A stretch of 26,195 bases of DNA from Nitrospiraceae bacterium (GCA_002726235.1 PBSN01000015.1:1-26195); one strand, 5' to 3'; shown: positions 1 to 12,025, numbered from the stretch's first letter. Notes: generated by a model from the letters alone, not told the origin. A program made the numbers and translations.

Positions 1-247
1 CGCCGCCTACATGCTCGGGATGTTTCAACGGATGGCACTGGGCCCTGTCTCCCCTCAGAGCGCTACTTTGTCAGACCTGACTCGCCGCGAGGTGGCGACT
101 GTTATTCCGCTGATCTTGGCGATATTTGCCGTTGGCCTCTACCCAACCTTCATGCTGGATGTAATGCACATGAGTGTCACCACTCTCTTGCAAGACTTGC
201 CGCAGATACCGACACTCCAGATCGCGGAAGTGCTCACCACGCCATGA
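1..247 (+). CDS. nuoM: NADH-quinone oxidoreductase subunit M, first copy (3' end only)
   Basis: This is the C-terminal ~81 residues of a NuoM-type proton-pumping membrane subunit of respiratory complex I; the start lies before the window. The visible part has the last membrane segments (VIPLILAIFAVGLYPTFML) and a short tail ending in LTTP. It is identified by near identity to the C-terminus of the complete nuoM that follows: GMFQRMALGPVSPQ and DLTRREVATVIPLIL are shared. Nucleotides 1-178 match 1582-1759 with only four differences, all transitions, then similarity drops abruptly. A 72-78 bp gap separates it from the next gene, in the same direction, so the two are probably co-transcribed. Two adjacent NuoM subunits are known from 2M complex I in Nitrospira. 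The product call is secure because of the paralogue; the upstream extent is unknown. Confidence 0.9.
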   Translation, partial: AAYMLGMFQRMALGPVSPQSATLSDLTRREVATVIPLILAIFAVGLYPTFMLDVMHMSVTTLLQDLPQIPTLQIAEVLTTP

Positions 248-325
248 GGGGATTATTGAAAACTGTTGTTATTAAGAAGATAAGCGTATCGAGCTTTTGT
301 TCCCGCAGATCATGAAAGGGTGAAC

Positions 326-1828
326 ATGGATAATTTGGTCTCCCATCTGGTGAGTTGGATTGTGTTAACCCCAATTCTGGGCTTGGCCATCATCGGATTC
401 CTCCGCAATGCTGGCGCCATACGCTGGACAACTCTCGGCATCACACTGCTTACGCTCGGACTCGCGGTAGACCTGTGGGTAAACTTTGACTACGCAGTCG
501 GCGGACCACAATTCATAGACCGCGTAGCGTGGATACCGGCCTTCAGCATTCAGTACGCGGTTGGCGTGGACGGCATCAGCTTGCTGCTGGTTCTGCTCAC
601 CGCATTCCTTGTCCCTTTGTGCGTCCTGGGATCCTGGCGAAGCATCACGAAAAACGTAAAGGTCTTCATGATGCTCCTTCTCCTAGTGGAAGGGGCCATA
701 ATGGGCGTGTTTACTGCCCTGGACGCCTTCCTCTTCTTCTTTTTCTGGGAAATCACAATGATTCCCACGTATTTCCTGATCTTATTCTGGGGAGGGCCCA
801 AGCGAACCCAAGCAGCAATCAAATTCCTCTTGTTCAGCCTAACGGGAAGTCTCCTGCTGCTCATTGGGATTTTGTCCCTGTACCTCGTGGGAGGCACATT
901 CGATATGCTGGCACTCACGCAGGTGGCATATGCACCCGAGGTTCAGTTTTGGATTTTCCTGGCACTGTTTGTGGGATTTTCTATCAAAGTGCCTATGCTC
1001 CTCGTCCACAGTTGGCTTGCGGAGGCGCACTCGGAGGCACCAACGGCAGGCAGCGTTATCCTCTCTGGACTCTTGCTCAAGATGGGGACATACGGATTTC
1101 TTCGCTTCTGTCTCCCGATCTTTCCCGAGACCTCGGTAGCATTCGCCCCGTTCATCCAGTGGCTCTCCGTCCTAGCTATTCTCTACGGCGGCGCCATGGC
1201 CCTTGCACAACATGATTTCAAACGCCTTATCGCCTATTCCTCCATCGCCCATATGGGATTCGTCACCTTGGGTATTTTTGGGTTCAACAATCAAAGCGTC
1301 CAAGGCGCCGTCCTTCAGATGGTCAATCACGGAATTACCACCGGTGCCCTGTTCCTCATAGCTGGCATGTTGTACGACCGCACGCATGACCGGACGATCG
1401 ACAATTATGGAGGGTTGCATCAGGTGATGCCGAGATTCGTGGTGGTTTTAGGCATTTTTGTCGTGGCAGCCTTTGGATTGCCGGGAACCGGAAATTTCAT
1501 CGGAGAGTTCCTCGTTTTGGCCGGAACTCTCTCGCATAGTTACCTCATGGTCCTGCTTGTCTTGGCAGGAATTGTGCTTGGCGCCGCCTACATGCTCGGG
1601 ATGTTTCAACGGATGGCACTGGGCCCTGTCTCCCCTCAGAACGCTACTTTGCCAGACCTGACTCGCCGCGAGGTGGCGACTGTTATTCCGCTGATCTTGG
1701 CGGTATTTGCCGTTGGCCTCTACCCAACCTTCATGCTGGATGTAACGCACATGAGTGTCGCGGTCTTGGTCAAAGATCTAGCCCAAGTTCAACCGCTTCA
1801 GATCATAGAAACATTAACTGCACCATGA
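326..1828 (+). CDS. nuoM: NADH-quinone oxidoreductase subunit M, second copy
   Basis: This is a complete 500-residue antiporter-like membrane subunit of complex I, which pumps protons across the inner membrane as quinone is reduced. The protein is almost wholly hydrophobic with about 14 membrane segments. Typical NuoM residues are visible: the Glu in WEITMIP (E142), the Lys in FSIKVPM (K221), HSWLAEAHSEAPT (from H228) and the Lys in LLLKMGTYG (K252). The length matches the family (~500). I chose ATG 326 because AAAGGG lies five bases upstream; an in-frame GTG at 320 would add two residues. The gene follows another nuoM. No nuoN follows, although nuoN usually closes the operon; the next gene is a SulP permease 230 bp away. 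The product is certain at family level. Whether it serves a 2M complex I or a separate ion-coupled complex cannot be settled from this window. Confidence 0.93.
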   Translation: MDNLVSHLVSWIVLTPILGLAIIGFLRNAGAIRWTTLGITLLTLGLAVDLWVNFDYAVGGPQFIDRVAWIPAFSIQYAVGVDGISLLLVLLTAFLVPLCVLGSWRSITKNVKVFMMLLLLVEGAIMGVFTALDAFLFFFFWEITMIPTYFLILFWGGPKRTQAAIKFLLFSLTGSLLLLIGILSLYLVGGTFDMLALTQVAYAPEVQFWIFLALFVGFSIKVPMLLVHSWLAEAHSEAPTAGSVILSGLLLKMGTYGFLRFCLPIFPETSVAFAPFIQWLSVLAILYGGAMALAQHDFKRLIAYSSIAHMGFVTLGIFGFNNQSVQGAVLQMVNHGITTGALFLIAGMLYDRTHDRTIDNYGGLHQVMPRFVVVLGIFVVAAFGLPGTGNFIGEFLVLAGTLSHSYLMVLLVLAGIVLGAAYMLGMFQRMALGPVSPQNATLPDLTRREVATVIPLILAVFAVGLYPTFMLDVTHMSVAVLVKDLAQVQPLQIIETLTAP

Positions 1829-1946
1829 CCATTCCCAATGTCTTTGATGTCCATGATGCTTAGACACGGTGCTTTGTGAGAGTCCACCTTGAATAAAATA
1901 ACGGTATCGTTTGTGCGCATTTTTACACCTTTACCTTTTCAACGTG

Positions 1947-1955
1947 TGCTATGAT
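1947..1955 (+). promoter_or_regulatory. Possible extended -10 promoter of the SulP gene
   Basis: TGCTATGAT fits an extended -10 element (TGn followed by a TATAAT-like hexamer). It lies about 100 bases before the SulP start, inside the 230 bp gap after nuoM. No convincing -35 hexamer stands at 17 bp, which is tolerated for extended -10 promoters. It suggests the permease can be transcribed independently of the nuo genes. Confidence 0.35.
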
Positions 1956-2058
1956 CCGACCCCAGTTGAGGGGGATTATGTGAACTACCAGTATGGCTCA
2001 ACTACACACAGCGCGCCATACGTAACCCTATTGCAGATGCGGGAAGGCATGTTTCAGA

Positions 2059-3723
2059 ATGAGCAACGATAACCCTACTCTTCCAAAAACCGGAATCCCG
2101 GGCCTCACTGCCCACTTCAAAGCAGATTTTGTCTCGGGGGCAATGATTTCGTTGATTGCACTGCCCTTGTGTCTTGGGATTGCGTTGGCATCAGGCGTGC
2201 CTCCAATTGCGGGATTATTCACCGCCATTATCGGTGGCATATTAGCCTCGCGTGTTAATGGTTCCTTCGTAACCATTAGTGGCCCAGCAGCTGGGTTAAT
2301 TGTGGTCAATCTCGGCGCGGTAGCAAGTCTTGGCGGACTCGATCCGACTCCGGAAATGCAAGCGCAAGGCTTAACATACGCCGCCGGGTATCCCTATGCC
2401 CTCGCGGCCATGCTGGTGGCTGGCGGCTTTATCATGCTGTTCGGGTTGTTGCGGGTTGGGAAATTGGGAGATTTTTTTCCCACCTCGGTAATTCACGGCA
2501 TGTTGGCAGGCATTGGCGCGATCATTATCGTCAAACAGTTCTTTGTAGCCTTGGGCACCGAGTCCAATGCCGCCCCTGGCGGTCATGGCCTCACGGGAGA
2601 CATTCTCGCCATTCCGAACGGATTTATGACCCTCAACCCCCTTATCACACTCATCGGCATTGTAAGCATCGCCATTATTGTGATCCATCCGTACATAAAA
2701 ATTGGATTCCTCCGCGCCATTCCAGCGCCTATGTGGGTTATCCTCGTGACAATTCCGCTTGGACGCTATCTGGACATTGCGACAGAGCGATCCTATGAAT
2801 TCATGGGTACCGTATACCAACTCGGACCACAGTATCTCGTCCGACTTCCAGAGAACGTCATGGACGGAGTCGTCTTTCCGGACTTTGGAAAAATCGCGGA
2901 AATGGCGTTCTGGTTCGCGGTACTCTCTATTGCGCTCGTGACCACGATCGAGTCCATGCTGAGTGCGGTGGCCGTTGACTCGCTTGATCCCCATAAGCGG
3001 CGAACGAATCTAGACAAGGATGTATTTGGTATGGGCGCTGGTTCGGCTGGTTCGGCCGTGATCGGCGGTCTCCCGATGATTTCTGAAATCGTGCGCAGTT
3101 CAGCGAATGTGACCAACGGAGCGCAAACGCAGTGGTCGAATTTCTGGCATGGCACGTTCCTCCTTGTCTTTCTGCTGTTTGGAAAGGCGCTCATTGACAT
3201 GATCCCGCTGGCTGCCCTCGCTGCCATGCTCATCACAGTCGGGTTTAGACTCGCCTCCCCGAAAGAATTTGCGCATGTACTGCACATCGGCAAGAATCAG
3301 CTTTTCCTGTTTGTCTTGACAATGGTCATGGTGGTTGCGACAGACCTTTTGGTTGGGGTGGCTACTGGAATCGTTGCCAAGATGATTATTCACCTGTACT
3401 TTGGCGCACCAGTCATGAATGCGTTTAAGGCAGAGATTACGACGACCCCTATTCAGGGTGGAGAGCTCATCAAGATCAAAGATGCAGTGATCTTTTCGAA
3501 TTATCTGTCCATCAAGGGGTATGTTTTAAAATTGGATAAGGATACGAAGAAAAATATCACACTTGATTTCGCGGAAGTTAATTTGGTTGACCATTCAGTG
3601 ATGGCAGCCCTGCACAATCTCAAAAATCTCTTGGCCGAACGTGGACAAACATTGACATTGGCGAATATGGACCATATGACTCCGGTGTCAGAGCATCCAC
3701 TGGCCGCACGGCTTGGGATCTGA
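2059..3723 (+). CDS. SulP-family anion permease with C-terminal STAS domain
   Basis: This 554-residue inner-membrane transporter belongs to the SulP (SLC26-like) family, which moves sulfate, bicarbonate or other anions, often with Na+ or H+. The N-terminal ~430 residues are hydrophobic segments with the family pattern ALPLCLGIALASGVPPIAGL followed by a segment containing ISGPAAGL (residues ~25-80). The last ~100 residues form a soluble STAS-like domain (ITLDFAEVNLVDHSVMAAL, near residues 497-515), a regulatory module in this family. The ATG at 2059 follows GGGAAGG at about 11 bases. It lies directly after tandem nuoM genes, so bicarbonate uptake in an autotroph, powered by the ion gradient, is a reasonable inference, but substrate cannot be read from sequence. 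A strong hairpin lies 85 bp downstream. Confidence 0.88.
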   Translation: MSNDNPTLPKTGIPGLTAHFKADFVSGAMISLIALPLCLGIALASGVPPIAGLFTAIIGGILASRVNGSFVTISGPAAGLIVVNLGAVASLGGLDPTPEMQAQGLTYAAGYPYALAAMLVAGGFIMLFGLLRVGKLGDFFPTSVIHGMLAGIGAIIIVKQFFVALGTESNAAPGGHGLTGDILAIPNGFMTLNPLITLIGIVSIAIIVIHPYIKIGFLRAIPAPMWVILVTIPLGRYLDIATERSYEFMGTVYQLGPQYLVRLPENVMDGVVFPDFGKIAEMAFWFAVLSIALVTTIESMLSAVAVDSLDPHKRRTNLDKDVFGMGAGSAGSAVIGGLPMISEIVRSSANVTNGAQTQWSNFWHGTFLLVFLLFGKALIDMIPLAALAAMLITVGFRLASPKEFAHVLHIGKNQLFLFVLTMVMVVATDLLVGVATGIVAKMIIHLYFGAPVMNAFKAEITTTPIQGGELIKIKDAVIFSNYLSIKGYVLKLDKDTKKNITLDFAEVNLVDHSVMAALHNLKNLLAERGQTLTLANMDHMTPVSEHPLAARLGI

Positions 3724-3807
3724 GGACGCCTTGTCACAACGTTGGCGCATCGATGTTTCATAGTTTCGTGGCGCCATCTGAAACGGAATTGCATTTGAAA
3801 TACGCCT

Positions 3808-3850
3808 AGCCATATGTCCTGCCCCAGATTCGCTGGGGCAGGACATGGCT
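3808..3850. terminator. Strong hairpin between convergent SulP gene and gyrA
   Basis: A perfect 14-bp inverted repeat (ATGTCCTGCCCCAG at 3814-3827, complement at 3833-3846) encloses a 5-base loop. The stem extends by AGCC/GGCT with a 2-base bulge. It sits between the ends of two convergent genes, 85 bp after the permease and about 100 bp past the gyrA stop. There is no clear T-run on either side, so it may act as a bidirectional or Rho-assisted terminator or an RNA-end stabiliser. Confidence 0.6.
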
Positions 3851-3953
3851 GTGGGGCCTACCAATCCCTCGCAAGTACCCGAGACCGTCGATGCTAGCTA
3901 GGAATCTCTTACGAATTTCTTGGGGATTGTCTGCCTTGTAGGGCGGTTGGGAT

Positions 3954-6407
3954 CTAGGAACTAGGCTGTTCGATGTTCGCCTCATTGGCAAGCTTTGCTA
4001 CCCCAACGACGCGATCAGTATCTTGGGTGCCCATGAGCTTGACACCCTGAGTGTTTCGCCCAATTTCTCGAATGTTGGTGATCGGGCAGCGGAGGACTTT
4101 CCCTTCGGCAGTCATGATCATGATTTCATCCTCCTCGCTGACTTGAAGGAACGCGACCGCATTGCCATTTCGTTTTGTCGTTTTCACAGAAATAACGCCC
4201 TTGCCGGCACGACCCTGTGTTCGGTAGCTATCTGACGAACTTCGTTTTCCAAAGCCGTTCTCTGTGACGGTAAGAATCGTCGCCTTTGTGTTCGGTGCAA
4301 GTGTCTGCATCCCGATGACTGTATCGCCCTTCACCAAGCTGATACCCCTCACGCCACGCGAGGGCCGTCCAACGGATCGGGCGTATTTTTCCTTGAATCG
4401 AATGACCAGCCCACTCTGCGTTCCCAGCATGAGATCGTGGTGTCCGTCGGTAACTTCAGTGGCAATCAACTTGTCGCCTTCGTCAAGCTTGATGGCAATA
4501 ATGCCTCCACTTCTTGGATGACTATACGCCGAAAGCGCCGTCTTCTTTACAACCCCATTCTTGGTCCCCATCACAACATACCGGTCATCTCGAAATTCAC
4601 TGACGGGAAGGACAGTGGTCACATGTTCGTCGTCTGCCAAGGCGAGCAGATTGACGATCGCGCGTCCCTTGGTGTTGCGGCCAGCTTCGGGAAGTTCATG
4701 CACCTTCAACCAATAGACCTTGCCCCCATCAGTGAAAAAGAGCAGATAGTCGTGTGTCGATCCCAGATACAGATTTGAGACAAAATCCTCCTCGCGGATA
4801 CCCATGCCTGTACTGCCCTGCCCACCCCGTCGTTGGGATCGATACAACGACGCTGGAGTGCGTTTGATGTACCCCGCATTTGAGATGGTAATGGCCATAT
4901 CCTCTTGCGCAATAAGATCTTCAATGGTCATATCTTCGGCGTATGGAATGATTTCTGTGCGCCGTGTTTCAGGATATTGCGCTTTGATTTCTCCGAGCTC
5001 TGTGCGAATGATGCCTCGCACTAAGTCCTCGCTGGCAAGCACTGACCGCAAATGAGCAATACGTTCAGTGACATCACGATACTCTTGCATCAATTTTTCT
5101 CGCTCAAGTCCGGTCAGGCTCTGCAAACGCAGAGTACAAATGGCAGTTGCTTGAATGTCACTCATCTCGAACTGCTGCATCAGCCCAGCTCGTGCATCTT
5201 GCGGTGTGTCGGCGTTGCGGATGAGCGCGATGACCGCATCAAGGTTATCGAGGGCACGGGTTAATCCTTCAAGAATATGCGCCCGTTCGAGCGCCTTCTT
5301 GAGTTCAAAGGAAGTTCGGCGAACGACGACTTCCTGACGATGCTTGATAAACTCACTAAGCGCGTCTTTCAACGTCAGGATCTGCGGTGTGTTCCGCACC
5401 AGTGCAAGAAGGATAATGCCAAACGACGTTTGAAGCGGCGTCATCTTATACAGCTGGTTAAGCACGATCGCAGGGATTTGTCCTTTCTTCAGGTCCAGCA
5501 CGACGCGAATCCCATCTCGGTCTGACTCATCCCGAAGATCGGAAACACCTTCAACCTTCTTGTCTCGAATGAGATCCGCAATCCGTTCCATCAATTTCGA
5601 TTTGTTGAGCTGAAACGGCAGCTCCGTAATGACAAGAGATTCCCGGTCCTTCCGCTCATCTGTTTCTACGGCTGCACGTCCGCGAAGAGTGATAATCCCG
5701 CGTCCCGTCTCATAGGCTGATTTAATCCCTTGAGAACCAAAGATCATTCCTTTGGTCGGAAAATCCGGGCCTGGAATGAACTGCATCAATTGTTCGACAG
5801 TGATATTCGCATTATCCATAAGGGCCAACAGCCCATCAATAAGTTCGGCAGCACAATGCGGCGGTATCTTCGTCGCCATGCCCACAGCAATACCTTCCGA
5901 TCCATTCATCAGAAGGTTCGGAGCTTTCGAGGGCAACACGACAGGTTCGACGGACGATTCGTCATATGTCGGACGGAAATCCACAGTTTCCCTGTCGATA
6001 TCCGTAAGCAATGCCTCCGCAAGAGGAGTGAGCCTCGCTTCGGTATAGCGCATGGCGGCTGGAGGATCGCCATCAATGGACCCAAAGTTGCCTTGGCCAT
6101 CGACCATTGGATAACGCATGTTGAAGGCTTGCGCCATCCTGACCTCAGAGTCATAGATCGCGGAGTCACCGTGGGGATGATAGTTCCCCATGATTTCGCC
6201 AACGATCTTGGCCGATTTGCGATAGGCCCGATTCGACGCCAGACCCATCTCGTTCATGCCATGTAGAATCCGGCGATGAACCGGCTTGAGACCATCACGT
6301 ACATCCGGCAGCGCACGGCCTACGATCACACTCATCGCATAGGCCATATACGATGAACGCATCTCGTCTTCTAAAGCAATATGGTCGAGTTGTTCTTCAA
6401 GTCCCAT
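3954..6407 (-). CDS. gyrA: DNA gyrase subunit A
   Basis: This is the breakage-reunion subunit of the A2B2 gyrase that introduces negative supercoils using ATP. The 817 residues begin with the classic EDEMRSSYMAYAMSVIVGRA region. The catalytic Tyr is Y121 in AAMRYTE. The quinolone-determining loop reads GDSAIYD, keeping the Ser (S82) and Asp (D86) typical of drug-sensitive enzymes. A coiled coil with ILEGLTRAL lies near residue 380. A C-terminal beta-pinwheel domain of ~300 residues follows, carrying repeated IKLDEGD-, ISLVKGD- and ISVKTTK-like blades. The GyrA box at 525-531 reads QRRGGQG instead of the usual QRRGGKG. There is no long acidic tail. It starts 25 bp after gyrB with only a weak ribosome site, so it is probably translated from a shared dnaA-dnaN-gyrB-gyrA transcript. 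Identity is certain. Confidence 0.97.
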   Translation of the reverse strand: MGLEEQLDHIALEDEMRSSYMAYAMSVIVGRALPDVRDGLKPVHRRILHGMNEMGLASNRAYRKSAKIVGEIMGNYHPHGDSAIYDSEVRMAQAFNMRYPMVDGQGNFGSIDGDPPAAMRYTEARLTPLAEALLTDIDRETVDFRPTYDESSVEPVVLPSKAPNLLMNGSEGIAVGMATKIPPHCAAELIDGLLALMDNANITVEQLMQFIPGPDFPTKGMIFGSQGIKSAYETGRGIITLRGRAAVETDERKDRESLVITELPFQLNKSKLMERIADLIRDKKVEGVSDLRDESDRDGIRVVLDLKKGQIPAIVLNQLYKMTPLQTSFGIILLALVRNTPQILTLKDALSEFIKHRQEVVVRRTSFELKKALERAHILEGLTRALDNLDAVIALIRNADTPQDARAGLMQQFEMSDIQATAICTLRLQSLTGLEREKLMQEYRDVTERIAHLRSVLASEDLVRGIIRTELGEIKAQYPETRRTEIIPYAEDMTIEDLIAQEDMAITISNAGYIKRTPASLYRSQRRGGQGSTGMGIREEDFVSNLYLGSTHDYLLFFTDGGKVYWLKVHELPEAGRNTKGRAIVNLLALADDEHVTTVLPVSEFRDDRYVVMGTKNGVVKKTALSAYSHPRSGGIIAIKLDEGDKLIATEVTDGHHDLMLGTQSGLVIRFKEKYARSVGRPSRGVRGISLVKGDTVIGMQTLAPNTKATILTVTENGFGKRSSSDSYRTQGRAGKGVISVKTTKRNGNAVAFLQVSEEDEIMIMTAEGKVLRCPITNIREIGRNTQGVKLMGTQDTDRVVGVAKLANEANIEQPSS

Positions 6408-6432
6408 GGGTACAATCCAGAGAAGTCAAAAT

Positions 6433-10010
<3,578 letters not shown>

Positions 10011-10034
10011 CGAGTGTCCTCCCCCGCGCGCGAG

Positions 10035-11360
10035 TTAACTCCCAAGCCGTAGTGAGCGTGTTAATGCGTCAATCGTGAGGGCGACGCTTCCCCCATCTTG
10101 TTTTTCTTTCTCTATCTTTTTACACGCGTGCATGATCGTAGTGTGGTCTTTTCCCCCAAAGTGTCGCCCGATTTCCGGATACGACATCTCAGTCAGATCA
10201 CGACTCAAATACATGGCAAGCTGCCGCGGCAACACGAGTGCCTTGGTTCGCTTCTTTGACTTCATGTCTGCGACTTTAACGCCAAAACGGGCCGCTACTG
10301 CATTCTGCACTTCTGCAATGTCAATTCTCTGCTGGGATGCGCTGAGAAGATCTCGCAGAACTTCTCTCGTGAGACTCATTGTAATGGGTTCGCCGGTTAG
10401 AGACGAAAATGCTCCCAGGCGAATCAAGCAACTTTCCAGTTCTCGAATATTTGAGCGAACGCTTGACGCGATAAAGTGGGCAATCTCATCAACCAATTTC
10501 ATCCCTTCAGCGTCTGCTTTTTTCTGAAGAATTGCTACCCGAGTTTCTAGGTCTGGTGGTTGAATGTCGGCAATCAGCCCCCATGCAAACCGCGACTGAA
10601 GACGAGCCTCCATCCCTGGTATATCTTTCGGGAAGCAGTCGCTCGAAAGCACAATCTGCTTCTGGGCTTCATAGAGTGCATTGAACGTATGAAACAACTC
10701 CTCCTGCGTCCGCTCTTTCCCGGCAATGAATTGTATGTCATCAATTAATAGGGTTTCCGCGCTGCGGTATTTTCTTCTGAACTCTACCATCTTGTCATAT
10801 CGGATGGAGTGCACCACTTCGTTGGTGAATTGCTCCGATGACACATAGACGATCCTCATTCCGGGGTTCGCGTATAGCGTGGTCCCAATCGCATTGAGAA
10901 GGTGGGTTTTCCCCAGCCCTACTCCCCCGTAAATATAGAGAGGGTTGTAGGCTTTCGCCGGGTTTTCCGCGACCGCGAGACAGGCGGCGTGAGCAAACTG
11001 ATTACTCGCGCCTACAACAAATTTTCCAAATGTGTATTTTGAATTGAGTTGGTTTATACGATTGGGTTTTTTATCAGGAGGTCGCGGGGGCTCGGGCTTG
11101 GCATCTTCAGCAGCGTCATCGGGTTTCCACTGAATCTCAACGGCATCGCAGCCTAGCAATTCTCCGATAACGTCACTCACGACATCTCTATAGTGCTCCT
11201 CAAGCCACTGTCCGAAAAATCGGTTCGGGACTCGAAGCGTAATTTCCTTGCCATTCACAGAATCCAAGGAGACAGATCGAAACCACGTATCAAACGCTTG
11301 ATGCCCTATCCTCTCCTCTATGCTCCCTAGGCATTGCCCCCATATAGCAGAAACGTTCAT
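10035..11360 (-). CDS. dnaA: Chromosomal replication initiator DnaA
   Basis: DnaA is the AAA+ protein that binds DnaA boxes, melts oriC and loads the helicase. The 441 residues contain domain I (1-~80), a short proline-rich domain II linker (about 85-100), the Walker A motif GGVGLGKT (145-152), Walker B LLIDDIQF (204-211), the sensor/arginine region SRFAWGLIADIQPPDLETR, and domain IV with the DnaA signature GGKDHTTIMHACKKIE (402-417). The signature has IMHACKK in place of the common VLHAVRK, still typical of the family. It heads the operon and lies right next to the putative origin, the usual arrangement. AGGGTGAG sits just upstream of the ATG at 11360. Identity is certain; autoregulation through the nearby boxes is likely but inferred. 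Confidence 0.97.
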   Translation of the reverse strand: MNVSAIWGQCLGSIEERIGHQAFDTWFRSVSLDSVNGKEITLRVPNRFFGQWLEEHYRDVVSDVIGELLGCDAVEIQWKPDDAAEDAKPEPPRPPDKKPNRINQLNSKYTFGKFVVGASNQFAHAACLAVAENPAKAYNPLYIYGGVGLGKTHLLNAIGTTLYANPGMRIVYVSSEQFTNEVVHSIRYDKMVEFRRKYRSAETLLIDDIQFIAGKERTQEELFHTFNALYEAQKQIVLSSDCFPKDIPGMEARLQSRFAWGLIADIQPPDLETRVAILQKKADAEGMKLVDEIAHFIASSVRSNIRELESCLIRLGAFSSLTGEPITMSLTREVLRDLLSASQQRIDIAEVQNAVAARFGVKVADMKSKKRTKALVLPRQLAMYLSRDLTEMSYPEIGRHFGGKDHTTIMHACKKIEKEKQDGGSVALTIDALTRSLRLGS

Positions 11361-11436
11361 TTGCTCACCCTATCCATTGTTTGCACTCTTCCATAATACA
11401 TCTCTACACAATCTCTATATGTCTCTACTCACAGCT

Positions 11437-11456
11437 TTATCAACACATGTGCATAA
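11437..11456. other. Convergent pair of DnaA boxes
   Basis: TTATCAACA on the plus strand and TTATGCACA on the minus strand are separated by two bases. The second fits the TTATNCACA consensus exactly. The site lies ~80 bp upstream of the dnaA start, so it could serve both origin binding and dnaA autoregulation. Confidence 0.75.
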
Positions 11457-11604
11457 CCTGTTACTTTATACCAATCCATCTTCCCATCTTCAAGGACCTT
11501 CCATGAGCAACCACAGGCCACCCCCATAGAACCCCAATGCCAATGTACTTTCTTCATACGCATTCACACTCATTAATTTCATTGTTTTTCAACAACTTAT
11601 GAAA

Positions 11605-11622
11605 TTATGCACAGTGTCAACA
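11605..11622 (+). other. DnaA box plus abutting relaxed box next to the unwinding element
   Basis: TTATGCACA (11605-11613) is an exact consensus box. GTGTCAACA (11614-11622) follows directly and matches TTATCAACA at 7 of 9 positions. The second ends five bases before the triplet run, the position of the anchoring box in origins that use DnaA-trios. Confidence 0.7.
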
Positions 11623-11627
11623 GTCCT

Positions 11628-11651
11628 TACTATTACTACTATTACTATTAT
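11628..11651 (+). other. DnaA-trio run of the origin unwinding region
   Basis: Eight consecutive triplets of TAC or TAT are present. Read on the opposite strand 3' to 5' in the adjoining phase they give repeated GAT/AAT, the published DnaA-trio consensus. An AT-rich stretch with TTATATAGATAATAAAG follows (11652-11690) and is the likely first-melted DNA. Confidence 0.75.
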
Positions 11652-11704
11652 TCTTTCTTATATAGATAATAAAGAATAAGAAGAAGGTGCTACACCAAAC
11701 CTCC

Positions 11705-12025
11705 CTACCAGGTAACAATTTCATCAGTTTCAAAAATGAGATCCATAAGGCCATCATATCCTAATATTTGAGGCGAATGTGAGGATGCTGATGCATTAAA
11801 AGAGTGACTCTCAGGGGACAAAAGTGAAAATATCGGAGTGTCCGCCGAAACGATAGTTTCTGTGAGCTTTTGTGCAGTGACTACCGTGACTCGAAGGTCT
11901 GCTCTTTCGCTTTGCGAATGCAGGATTGCTTGTAGAGGAGGTTCAACCGTATTGGTGATTAGGTAGAGGATGCGCTTCACTGGAAAACCATAGTTAGAAA
12001 GCCATGGAGTATGAAGAGCGGGCAA
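11705..12025 (-). CDS. DsrH/TusB-like small sulfur-relay protein
   Basis: This small protein (106 residues from ATG 12025) is the last of three DsrE-superfamily-like genes in a row. It has the DsrH/TusB pattern: an N-terminal strand KRILYLITN, a central VTVVTAQKL strand, and the typical end GYDGLMDLIFETDEIVTW with a terminal Trp. DsrEFH/TusBCD proteins form a hexamer that passes sulfur from carrier to carrier, in tRNA 2-thiouridine synthesis or sulfur oxidation. The start is uncertain: ATG 12025 overlaps the previous gene by 32 bp, whereas GTG 11977 gives 90 residues, nearer the family's ~95, and starts right at the first strand. Neither has a good ribosome site. The stop lies 15 bp from the putative unwinding stretch of oriC. 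Family assignment is from fold pattern and gene order, not strong identity. Confidence 0.6.
   Translation of the reverse strand: MPALHTPWLSNYGFPVKRILYLITNTVEPPLQAILHSQSERADLRVTVVTAQKLTETIVSADTPIFSLLSPESHSFNASASSHSPQILGYDGLMDLIFETDEIVTW

Larger units (their letters stand above)
11437..11690. other. oriC: Putative chromosomal replication origin (oriC)
   Basis: This 344-bp non-coding interval between dnaA and the DsrEFH-like genes carries every expected element. Two DnaA boxes face each other at 11437-11445 (TTATCAACA) and 11448-11456 (TTATGCACA on minus). Another box TTATGCACA is at 11605-11613 with an abutting relaxed box GTGTCAACA at 11614-11622. Eight TAC/TAT triplets follow at 11628-11651, then a very AT-rich stretch to ~11690. 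The order box, short GC spacer (GTCC), triplets, AT-rich DNA is the same as the established B. subtilis unwinding module. Flanking genes are transcribed away from it on the right beyond the DsrEFH set, and dnaA lies to its left. No strand-skew computation was possible. Confidence 0.85.

Noticed and set aside
529-1215. A 228-codon open frame overlapping nuoM in another frame.
   Set aside because: It is a shadow of nuoM, whose own frame has all family residues; the alternative frame's composition is not protein-like.
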